NCBI GenBank assembly: GCA_035353815.1
Contig: DAOQAG010000011.1
Coordinates: forward strand, 1 to 64,000
Direction of reading: 5' to 3'
Length of the DNA: 64,000 nt
Source of the DNA: JAKPUX01 sp035353815
GTDB taxonomy: Bacteria; Zhuqueibacterota; Zhuqueibacteria; Residuimicrobiales; Residuimicrobiaceae
The translations under genes and the position numbers were made by a program. This document shows, piece after piece, positions 1 to 9,023 of this stretch. A model generated the notes under the pieces. That model was not told where the DNA came from. It saw only the letters and a program-made list of their open reading frames with translations, and did not search any database. Within the stretch, counting starts at the first letter, position 1. The number at the start of each line of letters is the position of its first letter.

Positions 1-119
1 ACCCGGAAATAAGTTTCTCCTTCCTGTCAGGTTAAAGTCGAGGAATAACCTGGTGCTTGACATCGCATCTGACAAGAACAATTTTGCCTGACTAATCTTT
101 TTTGCAAAGGGGTCATTTG

Positions 120-680
120 ATGAAAATTTATCTCGGAATTGATGTCAGCAAGAACTATGCTGACTTTGCTCTCATCGATGAGCAGAAGCAGCCCCTTGTC
201 AAAAATTTTCAGTTGGATGATACTCCTGATGGCCATATCAGATTAGGAGAGTTCATTCACGAACTTTTCAAGCAACATCCCGATCTGACTGTCGTGGCCA
301 CGGCCCTTTCATTCATGTGTGCCATGGAGGGCATAAGGCACAATCCGATTATCAAAGATCTCTACGCGCACAGCCTGGCAAAAGGCAAAAGTAAAATGTC
401 AATTATAGACATCTGCATGCACAAGTTGCTGCGCATCATTTATGGGGTGCTCAAATCCGGAAAGGCTTTCGACCCGGCCATCGATCAAGCCGACAGGACC
501 AGCCCGACAAATCAAGCAAAATCTATAAAACAAGAGATTTGGCGCTTTCAGCCTTTAGATGAAAATGCGCCAGTCTCTGCTCGGCAAAATAAACAAAAGA
601 AAGAGCAGAGCCAGTCTCAAGGTGAACTTGTCACCATATGCGAGATCAAGGCTCAGGCTCTTTCCCATTGCACTACTTGA
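120..680 (+). pseudogene. IS110-family transposase remnant, internally deleted
   Basis: The first ~60 residues match the N-terminal DEDD RuvC-like domain of IS110 transposases (YLGIDVSKNYADFALID, with the first catalytic Asp). The next part jumps straight to the C-terminal transposase region (IRHNPIIKDLYAHSLAKGK, then MHKLLRIIYGVLKSG). The ~200 residues normally between them, including other catalytic acidic residues and part of the transposase_20 domain, are missing. The fusion is still in frame, giving ~186 residues where intact enzymes have about 320-400. ATG at 120 is chosen over an in-frame TTG at 102. The element should be inactive. No terminal repeats were recognised. Confidence 0.8.
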
Positions 681-709
681 ATCCTGTAAATTATTAAAAC
701 TTTTCAAAG

Positions 710-744
710 AACTTTTTAGGGCATCTCGATTGCCCCAAAAAGTT
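710..744. terminator. strong hairpin between IS110 remnant and the minus-strand gene
   Basis: AACTTTTT at 710-717 pairs with AAAAAGTT at 737-744, and GGGCA (719-723) with TGCCC (731-735) around a 7-nt loop, with one A/C mismatch. It lies between two convergent reading frames, so it can act as a bidirectional transcription terminator. The A/T-rich arms supply a U-rich tail in either direction. Confidence 0.6.
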
Positions 745-768
745 TTGCCTTGACTATTAAAGGAATAA

Positions 769-3300
769 TTATTTCATGAGCACCATTTTACGCACGTGCG
801 AAAACTCACCGCACTGGATGCGGTAGAAGTAGACTCCGGAGGTGAGGTCGCCGGCGTTGACCTTCACCTGGTAGCGCCCGGCGGGTTTGGATTCATCCAC
901 CAGCGTGCGCACCTGCTGTCCTAGCGCGTTGTAGAGGTCGATGTGAACGCGGCCGGGGGCTGCGATCGCATAGCTGATCTCGGTGACCGGATTGAAGGGA
1001 TTGGGATAGTTCTGTCCGAGGCTGTAGCTGGTCACCGCCGCGGCCGGATCCCGTTCCACCGCGGTCGCCACCGCTGTGGTGTCGCCGATCCAGGTGGTCG
1101 TCCACTCCTCGACCGTCTGCCAGGCATAGTCGGTATCCTTGTCGGAGAGGGTCAGGTTACCCTGCCAGTCGCCGGAGGTCGTGCCGTCGTTGTCGTGGAA
1201 GACGAATTCGATGGGGATGCGCATGCCGCGTTGCGGATGGAAGCGGGTATCGCTCCCAACGAGAAGGCCATCCAGCGGCAGCCGGGCTTCGAGAATGTAA
1301 TCGGCCGCGCCGAGAGAGGTGAAAAAATAGTCAGGATCGCCGTTCTGATAATAATAGTTGGCGCCGCTGTATTCGTGATAGAGAATGTCCTGTTTGAAGA
1401 CGAACTTGTAATCGGGCTCCTCGCCGCGCTCCGGGCCCTGGTGCATGGCGCCGTGCTGCTGGTAAAAGCCGATATACATTTCGAAGGCATCCCAGTTCCA
1501 CCAGTTGCCCTGGGTGTTGGAGAAGGCGTAAACGTTGTCGAGCACATCGGCGGCGATGTAAAAGTAGTCATCATCCATGGCGAGGTAGACGCTGGCGGTG
1601 AGATCGTCGTCACTGGTGAATTCGCCGACGCTGATGTTGTTGACGGAGGGTTTGAGCACCCACGGCATCACGCCGGCGGTCTCCCACTCCGCCAGGTTGC
1701 CATCGGTGACAAAGTCGACCGGCGGATGGAGCGAAATGGTAGCGACGCCGCGAGCGGTGTTGGTGATGGCTCCGGAGGTGCCCATGGGACCCTCATTGCC
1801 ATTGGCGTCCGTGGCCATGACCGCATAGTACCAGGTCACCCGGGTATCCTTGAGGGGATAATAGAGCCAATGGACGGCAGTCTGGGTGTTTTCGACCACG
1901 CCCTTGGCGACGAGTTCGACTTCGGGCGCCTTGACGTCGGTGATCGGCTGGGGGCTGGCATAGACCGAATAGGTTTCGCCCAATTCGCTGGCCAGATCTT
2001 CCCAGATGACGAGATTGTAGCCATCGGAGGGCAGCGCGGCAACGCCGGTGACCACCGCCGGCGGCACCCAGTCGAAAAGCGGACTGCCGGTCCAGATATC
2101 GTCCAGATAGACGGTCGTGCCGGCGAAGGCCTGCCCGGCGCCGGTGATGAAAAAGCTGTGGACCTTGGTGGAGTCGAAGACACCGGCGACCGAGGCGTTG
2201 AGATCGTTGTCCCAGACGCCGGCATAGCGGTTCAGTTTGCGCAAGGGTATTTTAACCTGTTTCCAGGTGCCATTAAAGCCGACCTCGGATTCCCGCAGGA
2301 CCGTACTGGCGGGAAAGTTGTAATCGCCTTTGGCGGTGCCATCGTCGTCGGTGTCGGTAAAGCCGACCGTCAGGTCGCCGAGTCCCGCCGGGGCCTTGAT
2401 CTTGAACTGGAGGGTATCCTTGGCCCAGTTGAAGACCATGTTTTTTGGATTCTCAAAATCAAAATTGACGCCATCCCAGCCGCTTTCGGTGACCCATTTG
2501 ATCGAACGGGTGCCGCCGGTATAATCGTCCTCCTCGCTCAATGTCGCCGAGCCGCTCCAGCCGATATGCATGTTGACCCCGGCAGGAATGGATTTGCCAT
2601 TGAACATGACCAGGTTGAGCGGCGCCGCGCCTTCCAACTGCACGTTGTCGATGTAAATCACGCCGTTGGCGGTGTCATTGGCGGTCTGATAGGCCGTGCC
2701 GTCCATCGAGAATTCGAAGGACCAGGCGCGGATCTTGTCGAGATCGAGCACCTTGTTCCCGGTGGCGGATTGGCCCCAGCGCGGATTCCAGAAGCCCTCA
2801 CCGGTGGAGGGCATCACCCCGCCGACATCCTTTAGGGGGATCACCAGCTGCTTCCAGCCCGGGGCGCTGTCGAGGATATCGCTGTGGGCGATCCAGATTT
2901 CCTGCGCGGTCAGCGAAGTGCCATCCCCCATATCGTAGAGGATGAAGCGGAAGTCCACGTGACCGGGCTTCGAGCAAGGCTTCTCGACAGTATACCAAAA
3001 GCTGACGTCGGTATAGGGCGAAAAATCAAAGACGCCTTCTGCAGTCGGATGGATGCGCTGCAAGCCGATCCAGCCGCCATCGGCGGAGGTAGCGCGGTTC
3101 TGCCAGTCGATGCGGAGCGAGGCCGGGCCGGCATGCTTGACGTTGGTATCCTGCGTCAAGCGGACATAGGTCTTGGCGCCGCCTTCGTAGACCGTAAAGT
3201 AGGTGGAATCCAGGATGGTGTCAAAATCATTGAGGACGAACTGCGCGTGCAGATAGAGGGGGAACAACAGAAGGCAAAAGAACGCGTACCATTTTTTCAT
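769..3300 (-). CDS. secreted multidomain carbohydrate-binding-like protein with T9SS-type C-terminal sorting domain
   Basis: About 843 aa. ATG at 3300 follows a GGAGG ribosome site and opens a signal peptide (MKKWYAFFCLLLFPLYLHA). Two beta-sandwich modules follow, each ending in a (I/L)YIDNVQLEG- or VYLDDIWTG-type strand as in CBM11/CIA30-like domains. Next come a fibronectin-III-like segment (~430-530) and a CBM9-like module (~540-720, starting DGNLAEWE). The last ~85 residues hold QNYPNPFNPVTEISYAI and end GVYFYRIQ...VRKMVLMK, a type IX secretion sorting domain. No glycosidase catalytic domain was recognised. Probably exported and attached to the surface; substrate unknown. It is the last gene of a minus-strand run beginning at 6111. 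Confidence 0.8.
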   Translation of the reverse strand: MKKWYAFFCLLLFPLYLHAQFVLNDFDTILDSTYFTVYEGGAKTYVRLTQDTNVKHAGPASLRIDWQNRATSADGGWIGLQRIHPTAEGVFDFSPYTDVSFWYTVEKPCSKPGHVDFRFILYDMGDGTSLTAQEIWIAHSDILDSAPGWKQLVIPLKDVGGVMPSTGEGFWNPRWGQSATGNKVLDLDKIRAWSFEFSMDGTAYQTANDTANGVIYIDNVQLEGAAPLNLVMFNGKSIPAGVNMHIGWSGSATLSEEDDYTGGTRSIKWVTESGWDGVNFDFENPKNMVFNWAKDTLQFKIKAPAGLGDLTVGFTDTDDDGTAKGDYNFPASTVLRESEVGFNGTWKQVKIPLRKLNRYAGVWDNDLNASVAGVFDSTKVHSFFITGAGQAFAGTTVYLDDIWTGSPLFDWVPPAVVTGVAALPSDGYNLVIWEDLASELGETYSVYASPQPITDVKAPEVELVAKGVVENTQTAVHWLYYPLKDTRVTWYYAVMATDANGNEGPMGTSGAITNTARGVATISLHPPVDFVTDGNLAEWETAGVMPWVLKPSVNNISVGEFTSDDDLTASVYLAMDDDYFYIAADVLDNVYAFSNTQGNWWNWDAFEMYIGFYQQHGAMHQGPERGEEPDYKFVFKQDILYHEYSGANYYYQNGDPDYFFTSLGAADYILEARLPLDGLLVGSDTRFHPQRGMRIPIEFVFHDNDGTTSGDWQGNLTLSDKDTDYAWQTVEEWTTTWIGDTTAVATAVERDPAAAVTSYSLGQNYPNPFNPVTEISYAIAAPGRVHIDLYNALGQQVRTLVDESKPAGRYQVKVNAGDLTSGVYFYRIQCGEFSHVRKMVLMK

Positions 3301-3428
3301 GGAACCTCCAACGGTTAACGGGTCGGTACTGCGAGGATCAAGAAGGGACAAAGATTGATTACGCACACTCTACTGCGGCGGTTTGGCCCTGCATTGTTTC
3401 CGCCCGCACGTTTCCATGCGAGATGAAA

Positions 3429-4130
3429 TCACAGTTTCCGGGCGCGCAACTCGGCGATCAACTCCATCTGGATTTCCTGAATCTCAACCAGCCGCTGCCA
3501 TTGATGCGAGAGCATGTGATCGATTTTTTGGTGCAGCTGCCGGATCTCCAGTTCGGCCTTGAGATTGACTTGATAATCATGCTGGGCATGCAGCCGGTCG
3601 CGGGCCTCCTGGCGGTTCTGGCTCATCATAATGATCGGAGCCTGGATCGCCGCGATACAGGAGAGCATGAGATTGAGCAGAATATAGGGAAAAGGATCAA
3701 AGGGCTTGATCAATAGGGCGGTGGAGTTGACAGCGATCCAGAGCAGAAGGATGCCCATGAAAATGCCGATGAAGCCCCAGCTCCCGCCCAGGGCAGCGAT
3801 GCGGTCCGCCAGGCGTTGGCCTGCCGTCAAGGCGCCCGTGGGGCCTTCATCCGGATTTCTCGCCAGGATTTCCTGCTGCTGCAGGCTCTGAACCACCTGC
3901 TCATCGATCTCGCTGAGCTCGCCGCGGTCTTCTTCCAGCAGCTCGCGGACATACTCGAGCTGGAACTTTTCGAGATCCGTGACGCAAATCCAGCCCTCCT
4001 CCGACCACTGTCCAGTTTTTCGCAGAATGAGTGCGCCCACAACGGGGCGGACCAGAACCCCGGGTCGAAGATCGGCGTGGTGGTTGCGCCCGCAAATCTG
4101 GCACACAGGCGCTTTTTTGACGATGGACAT
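3429..4130 (-). CDS. DUF1003 family membrane protein
   Basis: About 233 aa, start ATG at 4130 with GAGAGGA upstream. The N-terminal part has a CQICGRNHHADLRPG segment that could bind a metal. The core (~120-215) is the DUF1003 region: DRIAALGGSWGFIGIFMGI, a second transmembrane segment around ILLNLMLSCIAAIQAPIIMM, then the SQNRQEARDRLHAQHDYQVN stretch, ending in a helical coiled-coil tail. Two membrane helices are visible. The biochemical role of DUF1003 proteins is unknown. It starts 14 nt after the preceding gene, so probably one operon. Confidence 0.8.
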   Translation of the reverse strand: MSIVKKAPVCQICGRNHHADLRPGVLVRPVVGALILRKTGQWSEEGWICVTDLEKFQLEYVRELLEEDRGELSEIDEQVVQSLQQQEILARNPDEGPTGALTAGQRLADRIAALGGSWGFIGIFMGILLLWIAVNSTALLIKPFDPFPYILLNLMLSCIAAIQAPIIMMSQNRQEARDRLHAQHDYQVNLKAELEIRQLHQKIDHMLSHQWQRLVEIQEIQMELIAELRARKL

Positions 4131-4144
4131 AAGCGTATATCCTC

Positions 4145-4990
4145 TCAATGCCCGGGACCATGTGCGTTGCGGCTGCCCCAGGCCCACTGCAGGTCGAACA
4201 GTGGACCGAGCAGGTGCCACTGGGTGCCGAAGGGATATTCCCCGAAGGTCAGCTTGTATCCCAGCCCCAGCTGCATCCCGGCACTGCGGTTCCAGAGCAG
4301 CATAGCCTTGTGTTCCAGGGCCCAGTTCTCCTCGCCTTTGGGGGTGTAAAAGAGATCGGCGTCGGCCAGATAGTGCCAGCGGCGCCAGATACGGCCCATG
4401 CTTTCCAGTCCGCTGCGCCAGGTGAGATCGTGATAAAAGGGTTGCAGGCGTGGAAAAACCAGGGGGAGGTCGATGGTGGCCCGGCGGTCGAGCGGGCCTG
4501 AGCGGAAGAGGCAGAAACTCAAACCGGCTTTGGCGGTGATGAGATGCCCGCTGCCGATGGCATGCGAAACCAGGAGCTCGCTGCTCCAGGCGGCCATGTT
4601 GGGGATCGCGAATTCCGGCGAAAGGATGCCGCCGGTTCCCTCCCGGCTCAGCAGGCGCAGCAGCGGTGTGGGGTCATAAAGGCTGTGGCGGGAGGCGATC
4701 GCCCATGCCCCCGGCGGACGATGCGCCCATTTCACGCTCAGATTGGGCAGCAGCGGCAGGAGCAGGGGATGGCAGGAGAGCTCGATCCGCTCTGTCAGCC
4801 CGGTGCGCAGCGGCTGAAAAATGCCAACGCACCAGCGCCCCCGGGGCAGAGTTTGCGCCGAGCCGTTGGCGGCGGTGGACCATGTTTCGGTCTCTCCGGC
4901 GGCATGCACCGGCGGGCTGGCGAGGACGAAGCCGGCAAGGAGGAGCGCCCTGGCCAGCACAGTCAGGGGAGGATGCCGGCGGGTTCTCAT
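4145..4990 (-). CDS. secreted protein of unknown function
   Basis: 281 aa with a signal peptide (RALLLAGFVLASPPVHA). The mature part alternates aromatic and polar residues and has repeated GLGYKLTFGEYPF- and WALEHKAMLLWNRSAG-type strands, compatible with an outer-membrane beta-barrel, but no family was recognised. Its start overlaps the stop of the upstream phosphatase-family lipoprotein gene by ATGA (4987-4990), implying translational coupling. Function not assigned. Confidence 0.65.
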   Translation of the reverse strand: MRTRRHPPLTVLARALLLAGFVLASPPVHAAGETETWSTAANGSAQTLPRGRWCVGIFQPLRTGLTERIELSCHPLLLPLLPNLSVKWAHRPPGAWAIASRHSLYDPTPLLRLLSREGTGGILSPEFAIPNMAAWSSELLVSHAIGSGHLITAKAGLSFCLFRSGPLDRRATIDLPLVFPRLQPFYHDLTWRSGLESMGRIWRRWHYLADADLFYTPKGEENWALEHKAMLLWNRSAGMQLGLGYKLTFGEYPFGTQWHLLGPLFDLQWAWGSRNAHGPGH

Positions 4991-6111
4991 CGCGGCACCA
5001 CCCAGCGGGCGCTGACCGGGACATGGTCCGAGAGGTCAAGGATCTCCTGATGGGTGACGCTGCCCTGGGCGAGCCAGGGCCGATTGCTGAAGAGATAATC
5101 GATCTTGCGATCCCAGGTGGCGCTGCGGTCGGTCGTGTGGGTGAAATAGCGCGCCGGATGGGCCTGATAGTCGGCCCAAGGCACCGAGCAGAAGTAGGCG
5201 GAGTAGAGGTCGACCAGCCACTCCTTCTCGGGGGTGTAATTGCTGCCTTCCTTGTGCAAGGGATTATCACCGGGGCGGTGAAAATGCTCACCAGGGCAGC
5301 GGTCCTCATCGCAAAAATCGGTGGAATCCGATCCGGGCGGCAGCATGTTGAAATCGCCGCCGGCGATCACCGCAGCGCCCACAGAGTCGAGCTTGTCGAG
5401 CTCTGACTTGAAACGGAGGATGTGTTTGTGCTTGGTTGCATCGGTCGAGAAGGCATCGGCGTGGATGTTGAGCACCCAGAAATCGACGCCATCGGGTAGC
5501 TCCACCCGGGCTTTGAGGATGTTGCGACGCAAATAAAAGTAGCGGGTCAGGGCATCCTGGTCGCCGCGCAGGGGCAGTTGAATGCGCTCGGCACTGCGCA
5601 GCGGCCAGCGCGAAAGCAGGGCGCTGCCGGTGTCCATGCGGCCGAGGCCGTCGCTGGGGACATACTGCGCTTGCCACATCGAGGCATAAGCGCCGTAGGA
5701 AAAGTAGGTATGGTCCAGCAGCCACTGCACCTCATCGATATAGGCGGTGCGCTTGGACTTGACGTCGATTTCCTGGATGAGGAGGATGTCGGGCTGGAGC
5801 GCGTGGATCCGCTCGGCGATGCCCTCCATGGTGGTCAGCACTTCTGCGGCGGTCAGGATGACGCGGTCGCCGCAGCTGTCGCCGAACCAGGGGGTTTGCC
5901 GTCCTGCGCCGAAGCGGAGGTTCCAGGTCATCACGGTGAGGGTATCAGGGGAGGCCACCTGCGGCACAGGATGGGCGGCCGAGTAGAGCACCGCCTCTTC
6001 GCTCTGGTCGAATGCCGTCACCAGAGGCGAGCAGGCGGTCATGAGCAGCAGGGCCGTCAGGCCGAGGCCGGCCCAAAGGCCCGGGAGAACCCGCGGTTCC
6101 GGTCTGTTCAT
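4987..6111 (-). CDS. endonuclease/exonuclease/phosphatase-family lipoprotein
   Basis: About 374 aa. ATG at 6111 has GGGAGA upstream and leads into a lipoprotein signal with lipobox LLLMTAC. The body has EEP-fold motifs in order: TVMTWNLRFG (N), DILLIQEIDV (catalytic Glu), VLNIHADAFSTD (His/Asp), VIAGGDFNMLPPGS (GDFN motif), RKIDYLFSN, and a final LSDHVPVSA (SDH motif). The family hydrolyses phosphodiester or phosphomonoester bonds in nucleic acids, lipids or inositol phosphates. Lipid anchoring suggests an envelope substrate rather than DNA repair. First gene of the minus-strand run. Confidence 0.85.
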   Translation of the reverse strand: MNRPEPRVLPGLWAGLGLTALLLMTACSPLVTAFDQSEEAVLYSAAHPVPQVASPDTLTVMTWNLRFGAGRQTPWFGDSCGDRVILTAAEVLTTMEGIAERIHALQPDILLIQEIDVKSKRTAYIDEVQWLLDHTYFSYGAYASMWQAQYVPSDGLGRMDTGSALLSRWPLRSAERIQLPLRGDQDALTRYFYLRRNILKARVELPDGVDFWVLNIHADAFSTDATKHKHILRFKSELDKLDSVGAAVIAGGDFNMLPPGSDSTDFCDEDRCPGEHFHRPGDNPLHKEGSNYTPEKEWLVDLYSAYFCSVPWADYQAHPARYFTHTTDRSATWDRKIDYLFSNRPWLAQGSVTHQEILDLSDHVPVSARWVVPR

Positions 6112-6304
6112 CTCGTCTCCCATCAGGTAAGGAATACGAATCCGGTCCATCCCCGCTTTCCTGAGCTTGGTGCACCAATCTAAGCATCCGCGGCGTTCAA
6201 TACCACTCTTTTTTTCTGGTGGAGCTGAATTTTGCTGCATTCGCAACAGGATGGCGACCCTGAGGAGGGGGACCAGGCCAGGGCGGCCGACGGGCATAAA
6301 CTTG

Positions 6305-6333
6305 TTGGTTTTTTCATCGGATTATTGTAAATT
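6305..6333 (+). promoter_or_regulatory. putative promoter of the 6366 gene
   Basis: TTGGTT (6305-6310), 17-nt spacer, TAAATT (6328-6333), about 33 nt before the ATG at 6366, in an AT-rich island of GC-rich DNA. The same -10 hexamer is seen at other predicted promoters in this window. Confidence 0.4.
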
Positions 6334-6365
6334 AAAAGAATTAAGTAACTTCGTTCTATTTTTGG

Positions 6366-7463
6366 ATGCGCAAAATGACTGGCAAATACTTTCCTCGTTG
6401 CATCATCCTTCTCCTCATCGCCTCCGCACTTCAGGCCGGGCAGCCCTCCCGCTTTTTTTACCAGGGGTATCCGTACGGCAGTCAGTCCCTGATCAATCCC
6501 GTCACCATGGTGCTGCACGGAGGCTATGGCATCATGGCGATGGAGAACCGTCCCCATAAACCCCTCGATTTTCCCTACAAGAAGGGATGGGATAATCTCT
6601 GGTACAATCTTTCGCATCCCATTGCTGCGATAGAAGCCTATGGCTGGAACGATTTTATTACGGGCGAGATCGTGCCGTTCAGCATCAACTCCAAACACGC
6701 CCAGTACTGGCCCAACTATACCATGCACCTGTTCGGCGGCGGCATGAGCAGCCGGGTGATGACCGAATGGTTCGCGTATCATCACTACCCCCACCCCCGG
6801 CTTTTCTCCCTCGCCACCATGACCGCCTATCACCTGCTCAACGAGACGATCGAGAATGGCGATTTCAAGGGGTACAATGTTGATCCGATCGCCGATCTTT
6901 ACATCTTTGATCCACTGAGTATTGTGCTTTTCAGCAGCGACCGGGTGGCGCGCTTTTTCAGCGAGACGCTGAACTATGCCGATTGGTCCTACCAGCTCGC
7001 CTTTGATTTCAGCCGCGGCACGATCGAGAACAACGGCCAGAATTTCAGCATGAAATGGCGTCTGCCCTGGTCACGGAAATGGCATCTTTTTTACAATTAC
7101 GGCAATCATGGTGAGGGAGGATTCTCGTACAAGATCGACCCGGAGCGGTCGATCTCTTTTGGTGCGGGGCTGGTAGCCAAGAGTCTGGTGGGCGTGGACG
7201 ACCGGGAAGGTAAGGATGTGCGCTCGCTGACGACCGACCTGGTCACTACGGCCGGACTTTTTTACGACCGCAACAACTCGCTGATGGCCTCGCTGCTCTA
7301 TGCCGGCAAGCTGCGCAGCAAGATCCGCCTCAACCTCTATCCGGGGCTGATCCATCTCGGCCCCTTCTCCCCCGGTTTGTTCGCCCTGGTGGATCGAGAC
7401 AACCACTGGACCCTGGGGCTGCAGGTGCGGCGGATCCCCTTCGGCTTCGCGCAGCGCCTTTAG
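6366..7463 (+). CDS. secreted protein of unknown function
   Basis: 365 aa. ATG at 6366 (another at 6375) begins a signal peptide (CIILLLIASALQA). The mature protein is rich in Trp, Tyr and Phe, with a conserved-looking block WPNYTMHLFGGGMSSRVMTE followed by HHYPHPRLFSL. The C-terminal half has amphipathic strands typical of an outer-membrane barrel and ends in a strand closing with RIPFGFAQRL. It resembles uncharacterised FCB-group envelope proteins; no named domain was identified. Its last codons form the first copy of a degenerate 38-bp tandem repeat. Confidence 0.65.
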   Translation: MRKMTGKYFPRCIILLLIASALQAGQPSRFFYQGYPYGSQSLINPVTMVLHGGYGIMAMENRPHKPLDFPYKKGWDNLWYNLSHPIAAIEAYGWNDFITGEIVPFSINSKHAQYWPNYTMHLFGGGMSSRVMTEWFAYHHYPHPRLFSLATMTAYHLLNETIENGDFKGYNVDPIADLYIFDPLSIVLFSSDRVARFFSETLNYADWSYQLAFDFSRGTIENNGQNFSMKWRLPWSRKWHLFYNYGNHGEGGFSYKIDPERSISFGAGLVAKSLVGVDDREGKDVRSLTTDLVTTAGLFYDRNNSLMASLLYAGKLRSKIRLNLYPGLIHLGPFSPGLFALVDRDNHWTLGLQVRRIPFGFAQRL

Positions 7464-7621
7464 CCGAACGCCCCCTCTTCAGATTCGTGCAGCCCCTCTC
7501 GTCGCGGGCCCCCATAATGATTATCGCAGCCCCTCTCGTCGTGTGCCCTCTCCTTGGGAATCACACAGCGCCTTGAGTCGCGCCTCCCCCCTGCGGATTC
7601 GCGCAACGCTTCTCGTCGCGC
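7432..7621 (+). repeat. degenerate 38-bp tandem repeat, ~5 copies, overlapping a gene 3' end
   Basis: Units begin near 7432, 7470, 7508, 7545 and 7584 (37-39 bp each). Each has a C-rich start, a GATT(C/A)-type centre, then a CGCAGC(G/C)CCT-like block and (C/G)AGTCGCG or CGTCGCG. The first copy encodes the C-terminus and stop of the preceding gene (7463); later copies are noncoding and diverged. The pattern suggests slippage or duplication that began from the gene end. Not a CRISPR: no uniform repeat and no spacers. Confidence 0.6.
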
Positions 7622-7707
7622 AAACCCCTTCTCACAACGTTTCCAGCTTGCTGGATCGCTCCCGGCTATTTCCCCGGCTGCGCTGGGCGAGGCCGGACTG
7701 GCGGTGT

Positions 7708-8598
7708 TCAAACCAAATGATCCGGGGCCAGCCGGCAGGAGAGTTCGCCATTGCCTTTTTCGATCTGGATGGTCGCGTGACCGATGTGGAAACGGTCATG
7801 CAATTCATGACTGATCCTCGTCAGCCAGTCGTCATCAACGGGTGGCTCGGGCATGATCAAATGGACCGTCAGGGCGGTCTCGGTGGTGCTCATCGCCCAG
7901 ATATGAAGGTCATGGGCGCCGGTGACGCCCGCCTGGGCGCAAAGGAATTCGCGCACCCGCACCGGATCGATTTGCTCCGGGACTGCATCGAGGCTGAGGT
8001 CAAGGGCGCGGCGCAGCTGGCGGCCGGTGGTGATGGCGATGATCAGGGCGATGATCAGGCTGATGATGGCGTCGAGCCGTGGCCAGCCGGTGAGCAGGAT
8101 GAGCACGCCGGCCACAATAACCCCGAGCGAGATGGCGGCATCTGCGGCCATGTGCAGAAAGGCGCCGCGGATATTCAGGTCCTGCTTTCCGCCGGTATGA
8201 AAAAGCCGGGCGGTGAGGCCATTGACGACAACACCGGCGGCCGCCACGGGGATCATGATCCCTCCAGCGACCACGGCGGGATGCATCAGGCGTTCAACCG
8301 CCTCGGCCCCGATGATCCCGACGGCGATCAGCAAAATCGTGGCATTCAGCGTTGCCGCCAGGATGGAGGTGCGGCGCAGGCCGTAGGTGCGGCGCGCTGT
8401 CGGGCGCCGTTCCGCCAGGCGGCTGGCACCCCAGGCCAGAACCAGGCCGAGAACGTCGCTGAGATTGTGGCCGGCATCGGCGATCAGTGCCAGCGAACCG
8501 GAGAAAAGTCCGAACCCCGCCTCGATCAGGACAAAGGCGCTGTTCAGACCGATGCCGATGGCGAAGGCGCGGGTGAAATTGCTGTGGGAGGGGGTCAT
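7708..8598 (-). CDS. cation diffusion facilitator (zinc-type) transporter
   Basis: 296 aa, CDF/ZitB-like. Six membrane segments are visible. The metal site is given by HNLSD in TM2 (DAGHNLSD) and HMAAD in TM5, the HxxxD pair of Zn-CDF transporters. A cytoplasmic ferredoxin-like C-terminal domain (~205-290) contains AHDLHIWAMSTTETALTVHL, the dimerisation and metal-sensing part. The family exports Zn2+ (or Co2+/Cd2+) in exchange for protons. No metal regulator lies next to it. Confidence 0.9.
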   Translation of the reverse strand: MTPSHSNFTRAFAIGIGLNSAFVLIEAGFGLFSGSLALIADAGHNLSDVLGLVLAWGASRLAERRPTARRTYGLRRTSILAATLNATILLIAVGIIGAEAVERLMHPAVVAGGIMIPVAAAGVVVNGLTARLFHTGGKQDLNIRGAFLHMAADAAISLGVIVAGVLILLTGWPRLDAIISLIIALIIAITTGRQLRRALDLSLDAVPEQIDPVRVREFLCAQAGVTGAHDLHIWAMSTTETALTVHLIMPEPPVDDDWLTRISHELHDRFHIGHATIQIEKGNGELSCRLAPDHLV

Positions 8599-9023
8599 CT
8601 TCAGGATACTCTTTTATGCATAGCTGCCGAAAAAATAGCCAACTCAGAGCTGTAAAGCAAGCAAAATTCATAGATCATGCAGTCAGGCAAGTTGATGCCG
8701 CAGCGATATCGCCGATTTGTATGCTTTCAGGAATTCCTTGCTTTTCAGGTCTGCGAAGGTTGTTTTTCGGCAAGTTGGAGGCGATCTGGGGATCCTAAAA
8801 ATGGCCTGGTGCTGAAAACGGGGAAATGAGCTGGTATCAGGGGCCTGTCAGAGGATGATTTTCTCGTTTTTTGACCCCCAGAAAAATCAAAATTCCTATC
8901 AGCTCATCGCTTAACTGTTCAACGGATTTAATGGGGCAATCGCGAGAGGAGAAATGACAGCGAGCTTTTCTCATGCCCACCCGCCCCCTCTGGCGCCCAC
9001 CTGCGCAAAGGAGAACCGTCTGC
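8599..9023. other. gene-free stretch with the left inverted repeat
   Basis: No credible coding sequence on either strand. It holds the left arm of an inverted repeat (8843-8866, weaker similarity to about 8896) that matches the sequence just after abiEii, and an ATTCCTATCAGC motif near 8890 that recurs twice near 9730-9752. Base composition turns AT-richer here than in the neighbouring genes. Confidence 0.5.
8843..8866 (+). repeat. left arm of a long-distance inverted repeat (IR-L)
   Basis: 24-bp core starting GCCTGTCAGAGGATGATTTT. It matches the reverse complement of 11642-11665 at 22 of 24 positions. Similarity continues through a T-run and a CCC..AAAATCAAA segment for ~30 more bases on both sides with small gaps. 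The pair encloses a ~2.8-kb toxin-antitoxin islet. Confidence 0.65.

Noticed and set aside
943..2835. 630-codon open frame on the + strand
   Set aside because: Antisense to the secreted carbohydrate-binding-like gene; GC-rich codon bias on the other strand makes such frames common, and the sequence has no domain-like features.
7432..7621. CRISPR array
   Set aside because: Units are degenerate, adjoin one another and have no spacers; the first is coding sequence.
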